Assembly: GCA_037179385.1 (NCBI GenBank)
Contig: CM074185.1
Coordinates: 9,605,371 to 9,669,370 of the forward strand
DNA length: 64,000 bases
Direction of reading: 5' to 3'
Origin: Holothuria scabra
Lineage: Eukaryota > Echinodermata > Holothuroidea > Aspidochirotida > Holothuriidae
The position numbers and the translations under genes are program-made. How positions within the stretch are numbered: the first letter of the stretch is position 1; each line of letters starts with the position of its first letter. Under the pieces are notes generated by a model. The model had not been told where the DNA came from. It searched no databases and saw only the letters and a program-made list of their open reading frames with translations. Positions 42,101-54,125 of this stretch are shown piece after piece.

Positions 42101-45100
42101 TGTGAAACAGTAAAGATGTGTGACAGCCGAGCCCTCCGCACGGGTCCAAAAGGACCCAAACAACGGTAAAGGGTTAAAATAAGCCCGTGGAGTGTGTTTA
42201 CTGCAACGCCGGTGCCACTGTCTCTGCGCATGTGCACGTAAACCTTTAGCCGAGTGGTGCAGATATTTTAGCTTAACCCTTTACCGTTGTGCTCCGATCG
42301 GGGCATATTTGCGCGCCTCGGGAGTGGGCGGAAAAACGGCCGTAGCCCGCCCCGCATCGGCTTCCGTAGGCCATTGACCCCGTGACCTTGAACTATTGCC
42401 TCTCTCGCTGTTGTGGCCGAATTTTCGGGTAGCTACTGGCAGTTTCGAGCTCCGCGTGAAACAGTAAAGATGTGTGACAGCCGAGCCCTCCGCACGGGTC
42501 CAAAAGGACCCAAACAACGGTAAAGGGTTAAAATAAGCCCGTGGAGTGTGTTTACTGCAACGCCGGTGCCACTGTCTCTGCGCATGTGCACGTAAACCTT
42601 TAGCCGAGTGGTGCAGATATTTTAGCTTAACCCTTTACCGTTGTGCTCCGATCGGGGCATATTTGCGCGCCTCGGGAGTGGGCGGAAAAGCGGCCGTGGC
42701 CCGCCCCGCATCGGCTTCCGTAGGCCTATGACCCCGTGACCTTGAACTATTGCCTCTCTCGCTGTTGTGGCCGAATTTTCGGGTAGCTACTCGCAGTTTC
42801 GAGCTCCGCGTGAAACAGTAAAGATGTGTGACAGCCGAGCCCTCCGCACGGGTCCAAAAGGACCCAAACAACGGTAAAGGGTTAAAATAAGCCCGTGGAG
42901 TATGTTTACTGCAACGCCGGTGCCACTGTCTCTGCGCATGTGCACGTAAACCTTTAGCCGAGTGGTGCAGATATTTTAGCTTAACCCTTTACCGTTGTGC
43001 TCCGATCGGGGCATATTTGCGCGCCTCGGGAGTGGGCGGAAAAGCGGCCGTAGCCCGCCCCGCATCGGCTTCCGTAGGCCATTGACCCCGTGACCTTGAA
43101 CTTTTGCCTCTCTCGCTGCTGTGGCCGAATTTTCGGGTAGCTACTGGCAGTTTCGAGCTCCGCGTGAAACAGTAAAGATGTGTGACAGTCGAGCCCTCCG
43201 CACGGGTCCAAAAGGACCCAAACAACGGTAAAGGGTTAAAATAAGCCTGTGGAGTGTGTTTACTGCAACGCCGGTGCCACTGTCTCTGCGCATGTGCACG
43301 TAAACCTTTAGCCGAGTGGTGCAGATATTTTAGCTTAACCCTTTACCGTTGTGCTCCGATCGGGGCATATTTGCGCGCCTCGGGAGTGGGCGGAAAAGCG
43401 GCCGTAGCCCGCCCCGCATCGGCTTCCGTAGGCCATTGACCCCGTGACCTTGAACTATTGCCTCTCTCGCTGTTGTGGCCGAATTTTCGGGTAGCTACTC
43501 GCAGTTTCGAGCTCCGCGTGAAACAGTAAAGATGTGTGACAGCCGAGCCCTCCGCACGGGTCCAAAAGGACCCAAACAACGGTAAAGGGTTAAAATAAGC
43601 CCGTGGAGTGTGTTTACTGCAACGCCGGTGCCACTGTCTCTGCGCATGTGCACGTAAACCTTTAGCCGAGTGGTGCAGATATTTTAGCTTAACCCTTTAC
43701 CGTTGTGCTCCGATCGGGGCATATTTGCGCGCCTCGGGAGTGGGCGGAAAAGCGGCCGTAGCCCGCCCCGCATCGGCTTCCGTAGGCCATTGACCCCGTG
43801 ACCTTGAACTATTGCCTCTCTCGCTGTTGTGGCCGAATTTTCGGGTAGCTACTGGCAGTTTCGAGCTCCGCGTGAAACAGTAAAGATGTGTGACAGCCGA
43901 GCCCTCCGCACGGGTCCAAAAGGACCCAAACAACGGTAAAGGGTTAAAATAAGCCCGTGGAGTGTGTTTACTGCAACGCCGGTGCCACTGTCTCTGCGCA
44001 TGTGCACGTAAACCTTTAGCCGAGTGGTGCAGATATTTTAGCTTAACCCTTTACCGTTGTGCTCCGATCGGGGCATATTTGCGCGCCTCGGGAGTGCGCG
44101 GAAAAGCGGCCGTAGCCCGCCCCGCATCGGCTTCCGTAGGCCATTGACCCCGTGACCTTGAACTATTGCCTCTCTCGCTGTTGTGGCCGAATTTTCGGGT
44201 AGCTACTGGCAGTTTCGAGCTCCGCGTGAAACAGTAAAGATGTGTGACAGCCGAGCCCTCCGCACGGGTCCAAAAGGACCCAAACAACGGTAAAGGGTTA
44301 AAATAAGCCCGTGGAGTGTGTTTACTGCAACGCCGGTGCCACTGTCTCTGCGCATGTGCACGTAAACCTTTAGCCGAGTGGTGCAGATATTTTAGCTTAA
44401 CCCTTTACCGTTGTGCTCCGATCGGGGCATATTTGCGCGCCTCGGGAGTGGGCGGAAAAGCGGCCGTAGCCCGCCCCGCATCGGCTTCCGTAGGCCATTG
44501 ACCCCGTGACCTTGAACTATTGCCTCTCTCGCTGTTGTGGCCGAATTTTCGGGTAGCTACTGGCAGTTTCGAGCTCCGTGTGAAACAGTAAAGATGTGTG
44601 ACAGCCGAGCCCTCCGCACGGGTCCAAAAGGACCCAAACAACGGTAAAGGGTTAAAATAAGCCCGTGGAGTGTGTTTACTGCAACGCCGGTGCCACTGTC
44701 TCTGCGCATGTGCACGTAAACCTTTAGCCGAGTGGTGCAGATATTTTAGCTTAACCCTTTACCGTTGTGCTCCGATCGGGGCATATTTGCGCGCCTCGGG
44801 AGTGGGCGGAAAAACGGCCGTAGCCCGCCCCGCATCGGCTTCCGTAGGCCATTGACCCCGTGACCTTGAACTATTGCCTCTCTCGCTGTTGTGGCCGAAT
44901 TTTCGGGTAGCTACTGGCAGTTTCGAGCTCCGCGTGAAACAGTAAAGATGTGTGACAGCCGAGCCCTCCGCACGGGTCCAAAAGGACCCAAACAACGGTA
45001 AAGGGTTAAAATAAGCCCGTGGAGTGTGTTTACTGCAACGCCGGTGCCACTGTCTCTGCGCATGTGCACGTAAACCTTTAGCCGAGTGGTGCAGATATTT

Positions 45101-47836
45101 TAGCTTAACCCTTTACCGTTGTGCTCCGATCGGGGCATATTTGCGCGCCTCGGGAGTGGGCGGAAAAGCGGCCGTGGCCCGCCCCGCATCGGCTTCCGTA
45201 GGCCATTGACCCCGTGACCTTGAACTATTGCCTCTCTCGCTGTTGTGGCCGAATTTTCGGGTAGCTACTCGCAGTTTCGAGCTCCGCGTGAAACAGTAAA
45301 GATGTGTGACAGCCGAGCCCTCCGCACGGGTCCAAAAGGACCCAAACAACGGTAAAGGGTTAAAATAAGCCCGTGGAGTGTGTTTACTGCAACGCCGGTG
45401 CCACTGTCTCTGCGCATGTGCACGTAAACCTTTAGCCGAGTGGTGCAGATATTTTAGCTTAACCCTTTACCGTTGTGCTCCGATCGGGGCATATTTGCGC
45501 GCCTCGGGAGTGGGCGGAAAAGCGGCCGTAGCCCGCCCCGCATCGGCTTCCGTAGGCCATTGACCCCGTGACCTTGTACTATTGCCTCTCTCGCTGTTGT
45601 GGCCGAATTTTCGGGTAGCTGCTCGCAGTTTCGAGCTCCGCGTGAAACAGTAAAGATGTGTGACAGCCGAGCCCTCCGCACGGGTCCAAAAGGACCCAAA
45701 CAACGGTAAAGGGTTAAAATAAGCCCGTGGAGTGTGTTTACTGCAACGCCGGTGCCACTGTCTCTGCGCATGTGCACGTAAACCTTTAGCCGAGTGGTGC
45801 AGATATTTTAGCTTAACCCTTTACCGTTGTGCTCCGATCGGGGCATATTTGCGCGCCTCGGGAGTGGGCGGAAAAGCGGCCGTAGCCCGCCCCGCATCGG
45901 CTTCCGTAGGCCATTGACCCCGTGACCTTGTACTATTGCCTCTCTCGCTGTTGTGGCCGAATTTTCGGGTAGCTGCTCGCAGTTTCGAGCTCCGCGTGAA
46001 ACAGTAAAGATGTGTGACTGCCGAGCCCTCCGCACGGGTCCAAAAGGACCCAAACAACGGTAAAGGGTTAAAATAAGCCCGTGGAGTGTGTTTACTGCAA
46101 CGCCGGTGCCACTGTCTCTGCGCATGTGCACGTAAACCTTTAGCCGCGTGGTGCAGATATTTTAGCTTAACCCTTTACCGTTGTGCTCCGATCGGGGCAT
46201 ATTTGCGCGCCTCGGGAGTGGGCGGAAAAGCGGCCGTAGCCCGCCCCGCATCGGCTTCCGTAGGCCATTGACCCCGTGACCTTGAACTATTGCCTCTCTC
46301 GCTGTTGTGGCCGAATTTTCGGGTAGCTACTCGCAGTTTCGAGCTCCGCGTGAAACAGTAAAGATGTGTGACAGCCGAGCCCTCCGCACGGGTCCAAAAG
46401 GACCCAAACAACGGTAAAGGGTTAAAATAAGCCCGTGGAGTGTGTTTACTGCAACGCCGGTGCCACTGTCTCTGCGTATGTGCACGTAAACCTTTAGCCG
46501 CGTGGTGCAGATATTTTAGCTTAACCCTTTACCGTTGTGCTCCGATCGGGGCATATTTGCGCGCCTCGGGAGTGGGCGGAAAAGCGGCCGTAGCCCGCCC
46601 CGCATCGGCTTCCGTAGGCCATTGACCCCGTGACCTTGAACTATTGCCTCTCTCGCTGCTGTGGCCGAATTTTCGGGTAGCTACTCGCAGTTTCGAGCTC
46701 CGCGTGAAACAGTAAAGATGTGTGACAGCCGAGCCCTCCGCACGGGTCAAAAGGACCCAAACAACGGTAAAGGGTTAAAATAAGCCTGTGGAGTGTGTTT
46801 ACTGCAACGCCGGTGCCACTGTCTCTGCGTATGTGCACGTAAACCTTTAGCCGCGTGGTGCAGATATTTTAGCTTAACCCTTTACCGTTGTGCTCCGATC
46901 GGGGCATATTTGGGCGCCTCGGGAGTGGGCGGAAAAGCGGCCGTAGCCCGCCCCGCATCGGCTTCCGTAGGCCATTGACCCCGTGACCTTGAACTATTGC
47001 CTCTCTCGCTGCTGTGGCCGAATTTTCGGGTAGCTACTCGCAGTTTCGAGCTCCGCGTGAAACAGTAAAAATGTGTGACAGCCGAGCCCTCCGCACGGGT
47101 CCAAAAGGACCCAAACAACGGTAAAGGGTTAAAATAAGCCTGTGGAGTGTGTTTACTGCAACGCCGGTGCCACTGTCTCTGCGTATGTGCACGTAAACCT
47201 TTAGCCGCGTGGTGCAGATATTTTAGCTTAACCCTTTACCGTTGTGCTCCGATCGGGGCATATTTGGGCGCCTCGGGAGTGGGCGGAAAAGCGGCCGTAG
47301 CCCGCCCCGCATCGGCTTCCGTAGGCCATTGACCCCGTGACCTTGAACTATTGCCTCTCTCGCTGTTGTGGCCGAATTTTCGGGTAGCTACTCGCAGTTT
47401 CGAGCTCCGCGTGAAACAGTAAAAATGTGTGACAGCCGAGCCCTCCGCACGGGTCCAAAAGGACCTAAACAACGGTAAAGGGTTAAAATAAGCCTGTGGA
47501 GTGTGTTTACTGCAACGCCGGTGCCACTGTCTCTGCGTATGTGCACGTAAACCTTTAGCCGCGTGGTGCAGATATTTTAGCTTAACCCTTTACCGTTGTG
47601 CTCCGATCGGGGCATATTTGCGCGCCTCGGGAGTGGGCGGAAAAGCGGCCGTAACCCGCCCCGCATCGGCTTCCGTAGGCCATTGACCCCGTGACCTTGA
47701 ACTATTGCCTCTCTCGCTGTTGTGGCCGAATTTTCGGGTAGCTACTCGCAGTTTCGAGCTCCGCGTGAAACAGTAAAGATGTGTGACAGCCGAGCCCTCC
47801 GCACGGGTCCAAAAGGACCCAAACAACGGTAAATGG
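39151..47836. repeat. Satellite array, 354-bp monomer, about 24.5 copies
   Basis: Monomers repeat every 354 bp with a few point differences each; one, near 46440-46792, is 353 bp because a C is missing in CACGGGTCAAAAGG. Each monomer has two parts. The first is a 251-bp unit with inverted ends CCCTTTACCGTTGT, flanked on both sides by TTAA (first complete one at 39445-39695). The second is a 95-bp linker with CAACGCCGGTGCCACTG. The array starts inside a truncated 251-bp unit and ends exactly at the right end of another, followed by TTAA at 47837-47840. Open frames of 61 and 78 codons recur in every monomer on opposite strands, but only as a consequence of repetition; none has a recognisable domain or gene context. 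Confidence 0.97.
39445..39695. mobile_element. TTAA-flanked 251-bp inverted-end unit, founder type of the satellite
   Basis: TTAA at 39441-39444 and 39696-39699. Both ends, read inward, begin CCCTTTACCGTTGT. This is the structure of a miniature TTAA-type element (family 4 of this window) and is present in every monomer of the array. No coding capacity is inferred. Confidence 0.75.
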
Positions 47837-48437
47837 TTAAGCCTTTGTGCCACTATGTATACTTTAACGTTTTTCAGGGAACTTTGTCTGGGGAAAACTG
47901 AAGATGTCATTGCTGCTTTGCCCACATCACAATTTGCTAGAGGCGGTTAAATGTCGAAATATAAAAAAGAGGAAAAGACGTCTCTGCTAAGTTTTGCCAG
48001 TTTATTTGTTGGCTGAGTTTTGGACAACATATAGTCAACCCAAGAATTACCGAACTATATATATATATATAATAGGCAACATTTAAAAAAAAAAGCTTTG
48101 CTATGGGTACTAAGTAAAAGATATATAATCAGTTAAACGAGACGCAACGTTTTACCGACACGAATGTGTAATAAAGTGTCAAATATATAAAACGGAAAAG
48201 TTAAAATACGGTTTAAAAACCGTTCTAGCTTCCACATTTACTCAGAACTAGAAAATGGCTCCTACCCACTGGAGGTAACACTCCAATGCCGCCCACCATT
48301 TGGAACGGTCTTACTGACCCATAAGGAACTCCCAACGTAAATAATATTCCTCGGATAACACGCAAATATGTTATAGCTTAAATGTGAAATTCAGTGTAAA
48401 CGAAAATGTAAACGGTTTGATGTGACACATGGCTTAA

Positions 48438-48580
48438 AGGTTAAATCCTCTCACCCCAAACAGTTTTAATTTCCCTATACCCACTTATTTAAGCCCCTCC
48501 TACAACTGTCTAAATCTTAATTGTCCCCATCTAGTCACGATTTCAGTAATTGTTTCAGGGTGAGTTTACAAGACCCCAAT
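48438..48580. mobile_element. TTAA element, family 3, truncated copy
   Basis: After TTAA at 48434-48437 it shows CCTCTCACCCCAAACAG, then CCCACTTATTTAAGCCCCTCC and TTTCAGGGTGA, as in 25047 and 59144. The right half is missing. Confidence 0.6.
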
Positions 48581-48856
48581 GTGTTATCAAAATTATCCTA
48601 TGAAGAATTGTCTTGATCAGCTTTTACTACCGCTTTCAAAACCAGCATTTTTTTTCAAAGGCAGTTTCACCCCTAAGAACAAATTTTGTAGTAGTCTACA
48701 AAAATTTTCAATTGGCACAGCTCTTTCAATGACAGCAAGCGCAAAAATGCAGAAATTATAGCTGATGTTACACAGCATGTACTGTGGCTTGAGTGCATCT
48801 TGAATTTTGGATAAATTTGATTTTTGCTTGGCGTGTCTCACTGAACAAGATATTAA

Positions 48857-48917
48857 TAACAATGTCAATAACATTGACAATGTCAATAACATTGACAAGA
48901 TGTCAATAACAATGTCA
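48857..48917. repeat. Short tandem repeat, AATGTCAATAACATTGAC type
   Basis: Three or more tandem units, each itself nearly palindromic (TCAATAACATTGA). Confidence 0.8.
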
Positions 48918-49111
48918 TTTTTTCAATTTAGCTGCTGTACCGAAATAACTCACTCCACGGACTCCAATTCTTTTACATTTACGTCGGCGAGTCCGTCGAT
49001 GGCAGTACATGAGTGCAGGAGAGGGTTGTTAAATGGAGATCAGTCTAAACCTTTAATTTGTGCCTATTATAGTAATCAGTTTGACATAATCGTGGAGACC
49101 AGATCCTTTAA

Positions 49112-49606
49112 AGGGGAAGTTCAACCAAAAATTTCTTTTTCATATGTGAAAGAGGAACCAAATCTACTCAGTGTGGTAAAAGCTCCATTCAAATCGAAAC
49201 GAAGTTAGTAGATTTGTGTTCCCAAGTGAGTTTAAGGGCATCAGAGCTTATTTCACTTCCTCACATTGACAAGGAATGCTTTGTTTCCCTTTGTTTTATC
49301 AGACTATTAGGTTGACCTTCAAGTTAATAGGAATAGGACCTCCCTGTGAATGATGCATAGCTTGTAAAGTTCGCATGCAACTTATGCAATCATATTTTAT
49401 TTATAAGGGATTGTCGATGAGAAAATCGACTCTAAAGTTTAATGAAAAAGAAAAGACTGCGTATAATGCGGGGATATGATGTCATATGTGCTTGCTTCAA
49501 GCTCAATTTCTGTTGAAAATGTAAAAACTTTACAAGCTCATATCTTGAGAACCACACATCGGATTTTAATGCAAATTTCACCAAAATGTTAAGAATAAGC
49601 ACCCCT
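49112..49606 (+). mobile_element. TTAA-flanked element, family 2, best-preserved copy
   Basis: TTAA at 49108-49111 and 49607-49610 flanks 495 bp. The ends read AGGGGAAGTTCAACC and (minus strand) AGGGGTGCTTATTC. Related copies are at 9000-9637 and 15190-15743. Non-coding. Confidence 0.8.
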
Positions 49607-49773
49607 TTAAATACCAAATCCTTATGTGACCTTGAACCCTTCTTTTGACTGAGGATGACTCTATTAAAAGGCATGACATTCTTTTGTCTTACTATATGCA
49701 AGCAAACTACACCTACCGCGAATTCAACTTAACAATAAGAATTACTTTGAACTGAGCTGTTATGTGTTGTTAG

Positions 49774-49944
49774 GTGCCGACAGTCAAGCCTTGGTGCCAA
49801 ATCACTGTCCCAAGACTTCAGATTGAACTGTTCATTGCCAATGAAAATATTGACGATGGCAATGGACCAGCTCAGGTGATCAATGCACATGAAATGAGGG
49901 GTCGAACAAAGACAAACAACTTATCTGATTTTCAAGAAGAATAA
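49774..49944 (+). CDS. Orphan exon-like open frame, unknown gene
   Basis: After a modest acceptor (GTGTTGTTAG) the phase-0 frame is open for 56 codons to TAA at 49942. It encodes KPWCQITVPRLQIELFIANE, an acidic turn and a hydrophilic end (NNLSDFQEE). Composition looks coding. It cannot follow exon 5 of the secreted-protein gene directly, because the phase-1 frame stops after 17 codons. It could be the last exon of another gene or of an alternative transcript with an unseen exon. No polyadenylation signal was found nearby. Confidence 0.35.
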   Translation: MPTVKPWCQITVPRLQIELFIANENIDDGNGPAQVINAHEMRGRTKTNNLSDFQEE

Positions 49945-50152
49945 TACACATAGAAGGAATTAAAAATGTTCGTTTGGAATCTAATCTCTGCGGTTTTCAA
50001 GCGCACCATGGTTACATTCCGGTTCATATCTGTATTGGGGAGGGTCGTGTGAAGTAAACTATTCTTATATCGTACGCATAACCAAAACTACCCCTAGCCC
50101 TGCTTGAAAATATTTACGTTAATGCCTGCTTGTGTGTTTGTTCTTAATATCA

Positions 50153-50432
50153 GGGTGTCTATAAAACAAAGACCGAAGACCTAAGACCTAAGACCTATAA
50201 AACGAAGACCCAACTAGCTATAAAACGAAGACCTATAAAACGAAGACCCAACTAGCTATAAAACGAAGACCTATAAAACGAAGACCCAACTAGCTATAAA
50301 ACGAAGACCTGTAAAACGAAGACCCAACTAGCTATAAAACGAAGACCTATAAAACGAAGACCCAACTAGCTATAAAACGAAGACCTATAAAACGAAGACC
50401 CAACTAGCTATAAAACGAAGACCGAAGACCTA
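50153..50432. repeat. Left arm, tandem 38-bp repeats
   Basis: About six units alternating a 23-bp and a 15-bp module (TATAAAACGAAGACC with or without CAACTAGC). Confidence 0.95.
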
Positions 50433-50501
50433 GGTGGGACAACTTCGATTGTAAGAATTGCTTGCGACGAGTGCCGACATTTTGAAGAAAATTTATTTGT
50501 A

Positions 50502-50834
50502 ATGGTAAAAATGCAAGGGGACTCAGCAAGGGGTTGTGAACGGATATGCCGGAGAGGAATAACTACGGTAGCTCCCGTTAATGGATACAACAACCCGAAT
50601 CATAGCCAGAAGCGAAGGTTTGCCGAAAGGATGCCGAACAAAAGTTTCGACGAGCGCCGGAAAATTCGTGGTTTCGTTGAACAAAATTTGGAAATCTTTT
50701 GTTCTTTAATATTGAGAAATAGGACATTTGGTTTTGTGGAAGACCATTCATCTCCTCATTTCAGACAGTTTCAATTTTCTCAACAAAGTTACTCCTATAG
50801 CCCAACCACCGAAAAACCCTACTTCATTATTCTC
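50502..50834 (+). CDS. Open frame just inside the left arm, possible element gene remnant
   Basis: An ATG frame of about 110 codons starts 70 bp inside the left arm and runs into the CAGGCCCGTAG end of a hAT-like insertion at 50834. It is basic and polar (RRGITTVAPVNGYNN, ERMPNKSFDERRKIRG) with no recognised domain. It might be the first exon of a gene carried by the element, or chance. Confidence 0.25.
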
Positions 50835-51213
50835 AGGCCCGTAGCCAGCCCATGTGGAGTGGTGGGTCTTTTTTCCAAGATGTGGACCTTTTCCAAATAC
50901 CGAGGCGACTGGCGCGTGCCGTAAGCATGCAGTTGCTAAGGGTCCGGGATGCTTCCCCTGAAAAGTTTGAAATCGGCAGATCTCCTGGAATCTGGAGCAT
51001 TTTAGAGGACTTTTGAGCACAACAGAAGTCCCTTTTCCCCAGGAACTCCACACAGTACACCACTTTATGAGAAGTGAACGGAAATTCGTCCTCAATATGT
51101 CAAGATCAAAAATATTTCATAGCTGACCCTCCAAACACAGTGCTGGAAAATGGACATCCCTCAAGTTGGGGTGGGTCGTTCGAACGCTCCGCCCCCCCCC
51201 GGCTACGGGTATG
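50834..51213. mobile_element. hAT-like short element nested in the 7.5-kb element
   Basis: The ends read CAGGCCCGTAGCCAGCC and (minus strand) CATACCCGTAGCCGG with a C tract inside. Flanking octamers do not match. Confidence 0.45.
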
Positions 51214-53688
51214 ACTCTGCTTTAATATGTAACCAAAACAATTTCTGTGTATGTATAGTTTTGAACTACTCTGCACCTTTTGATTGTGATGTCAATTGAA
51301 GATCATTCAGCAAATGAGAATTTGGCTTTCTATCAACCAAAATGCACTTGAGTGATGAGTCTCTGTCATTAAGAGCAAAACAGAGACACTGGGTAACTGT
51401 AGGGGTTAAATCATTCCCACTACCCTGCATGGACTCAGCATTGAAACGCTTAGGAACAGCTTTTTTCTTTATGTTGGTGTTGAGCCTGAGTAAAGAATCT
51501 TCCAAACAGTAACAAGAGAGAACAGAATTACTTCTTATCGATTCAGTATTGTGTTTCTTAAGAACTAGTCACACACAGAAGAACAACAGCTTTCACCTTT
51601 ATAGCCCTACTCCAATAAATCTTAAATGGGTGTTTTACAGTTTACTCAAAACGAACTAAAGCGCACGTTCCGAAAGAGACACATATAGGCTATGCATTAT
51701 TACTGGGTTCACAGTTTACATGATGTATTTTTTTTTATTGATTTTCCTCATGGGTGGGTGGTGGGGGGTACAGCCAGTGTCGGAGGAAGGGAATTCAGTC
51801 AGAAGGAGCAAGACTTGCCTGAAGGGGCGCTTCAAAGTTTGTAGGGCAAAAATATTTGGTCAGAGGGGGCGAGAAATAGGATGAAGGGACGCTTTTATGT
51901 AGGTAGATACATATGTCTCAATACGGTTAAAAGAGTAAAAAGGGCGCTAACAGGCAATTTGAATCCGTCAAGGGGGGACTGCCCCCTCTGACTATATGGA
52001 ACCTCCGCCACATGAGCACAGCGGCCCGCACGGGTGGGGTCAGGGCCCCGTTCCCCCGCATGGCTACCTGCCTGCCATGACGCTTCTCTAAAACAAAGTT
52101 AATCCCCCATTCTCGAACATCTGAGGGTACGCCAATGGGAACGGGTCACGCGAAGCACACCGTCCTTTTGTCGATACCTAATTAGTTACCTCCTAAACTG
52201 ACGTTTACGCACCGATGGCGGAGCTGTCTTCATGGTCGCGCCAATTTGACCACGTGTCAGATCATAACACAGTCGATACATTCACTCATGCAGCATTATC
52301 AACCGGTTGTTTTTTGCTTGTCTAATAATAAAGCATATATACTTCCTTTCCGAATAGCGATACATACAAACATTAGTTTGTTGCCCAATTACATTTTCAT
52401 TCTGTTAATAAATGTAGATGTTCATCATATGCACCGTTTGTGTGTGTTCAGTTACACATTTTTATCTTCTTTTCTGACTTTAAGCTTCATGAATTCAATT
52501 TTGAAACTTTTCATATGCAGTCCGTTAAAAGGGCAGCGAAAATCATTTCACTGTTTTGTTTGTTTTTTGAGTTTGTAATTTCTCGTCTGCCAAGTGAATA
52601 GATGAGCCTTTTAAAGTTTTTCATCACCTGGTGCTCCTTACTTTTTGTCTTCACCAACAAATCAGTTTATTTCTTTGGCTATCGATAAATGGTGGCTAAC
52701 AAAGGAAGCATCACATAGATGTAAGATGTAAGCAAACTTTTTTGTTCACCAATGATACTTTTGGTAGGGCAGAACACATTCATAAATAAGAATATAAGAT
52801 TGATCAATAAATTGCTCTAGCTTAGTAGGGAATGGTGGAGGAGTTACCCGTTGTGTAGCAATAGACTGTATTGAACACACATTTTATAATTTCTTTATTT
52901 ACTAAAGCCCCTTGGGCCAGGGGGGAGCTTTGGCCCCGACCCGGACAAACTGTGGACTGGCGAAAGTATGCTTCTGCCCCCATCCAAGAATAAAAACTTA
53001 TTTGTTACTTCGGCGTGTAGTATCTTTAAACTTTCCAATAATATTTCGTACTATTTTTTGCATCAAATTGCATACACCTTCATTTTCCTCAAGATTTTTA
53101 CAAAAGAGAGTTGGGACATGCCCTCCACTTAAACCCCCTGGGAGTCACATACTAGAACAACGTTCACCCCCCCCCCCACAACGAACAGCTTCCTACGACT
53201 ATAGTTTTGCCCTATTTTAGAATGCACTCTGGTCCGTACTGTACGTACAATAGTCCGTCAGTGGTAATAGTTAAAAGTTATTTTCTATTGATCTTGGTAG
53301 CCAACGACTTTTCAGAGTCTACGGCATCAGAAAAAGCTAGTAATTAGTATTAAATTGCGGCTTCCTGGCGGAAAAGGTTTATTGCAAGGTTTCATCGCTA
53401 GGCTACTGTCAAATGCCAAGTTTTTATATTATCATATGTATTGGTCATATGAATTAATCCTATAGAGAAATTGAGTAATTGTGCCCCCTCTCAGGAAAGT
53501 TTTTGACCATCGATACCCCCTCCCCTGCTCAAAAAACCTGGCTATGCCACTGATCTGTACGGACGTTTCTTTAATCATGGCGCCTCTCTTTTCGTGTATG
53601 CGTTCAAATTCATTGCAAATAATTTGTAAAGGTGTACGGTAAGATATAAGAATATCTGACTTAACGGCTCACCAACACGAATGTGTTA
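51214..53688. other. Interior of the 7.5-kb element, nothing recognised
   Basis: Mixed sequence with G-rich patches near 51760 and 52920. The frame at 52246-52578 is AT-rich and has no domain I can identify. Confidence 0.4.
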
Positions 53689-54003
53689 CATAGGCGTAGG
53701 AAGCGGGGCTACGGTGTGAAACCCCCAGTAAAGAATGTAGGGGCTGAAGTATGCTTCCGCTCCCCAAGATCCAACACCCGAAAACCCGTTTTTGTCTCTT
53801 CTTCAAAAAATGTCAAAAATTTGCAGTGATTTTCCTTAAAATTTGTCCAAAATATTGCACCAAATTTGCATCTGAAGTCTCTAAAATACCCCAAAAATCC
53901 GACATGAGAGGGGTACACCCCCTCCCCTTAGACCTCTCCCCCAGGCCGGCGATCCGAAACGAGGTACAGCATCCCCAGTCTGGAAAAGCTTCCTATGCCT
54001 ATG
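53689..54003. mobile_element. 315-bp hAT-like element nested in the 7.5-kb element
   Basis: The ends read CATAGGCGTAGGAAGC and (minus strand) CATAGGCATAGGAAGC. The flanks ATGTGTTA (53681-53688) and GTGTGTTA (54004-54011) match at 7 of 8 positions. No transposase. Confidence 0.7.
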
Positions 54004-54125
54004 GTGTGTTATATCGTGTCAACTGTACAAAGACGAAAGTGTAAACACGGTTTCGGACACGATTAAAGTTCGGCTTTGTTCTTGCCCGTGACGAGTTTTA
54101 CCATTTGAAGGGGGAGGAAAGTGTG

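Larger units (their letters stand above)
47841..49111. other. Intergenic, repeats only
   Basis: An AT dinucleotide run at about 48056-48070, the truncated family-3 element at 48438-48580 and a short tandem patch at 48857-48917. No gene supported. Confidence 0.5.

Noticed and set aside
39360..47686. Repeated 61-codon (+) and 78- or 107-codon (-) open frames every 354 bp, cysteine-rich on the + strand
   Set aside because: They recur because the satellite monomer recurs and 354 is divisible by three. Frames exist on both strands of the same DNA, begin mostly at GTG or chance ATG, and have no domain or splice context.
39151..47836. CRISPR-like array
   Set aside because: The 354-bp units are nearly identical throughout with no short repeat and unique spacers, and the setting is a eukaryotic genome.
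49774..49826. Terminal exon of the secreted-protein gene spliced from 24156
   Set aside because: In the required phase it stops after 17 codons and would need a 25-kb intron. The exon at 35895 has a stronger acceptor, matching phase, a sequon and a polyadenylation signal.
50153..50432. Telomere-like or centromere-like repeat
   Set aside because: The repeat occurs only as two inverted arms bounded by a perfect 9-bp duplication, which fits a transposon end better.
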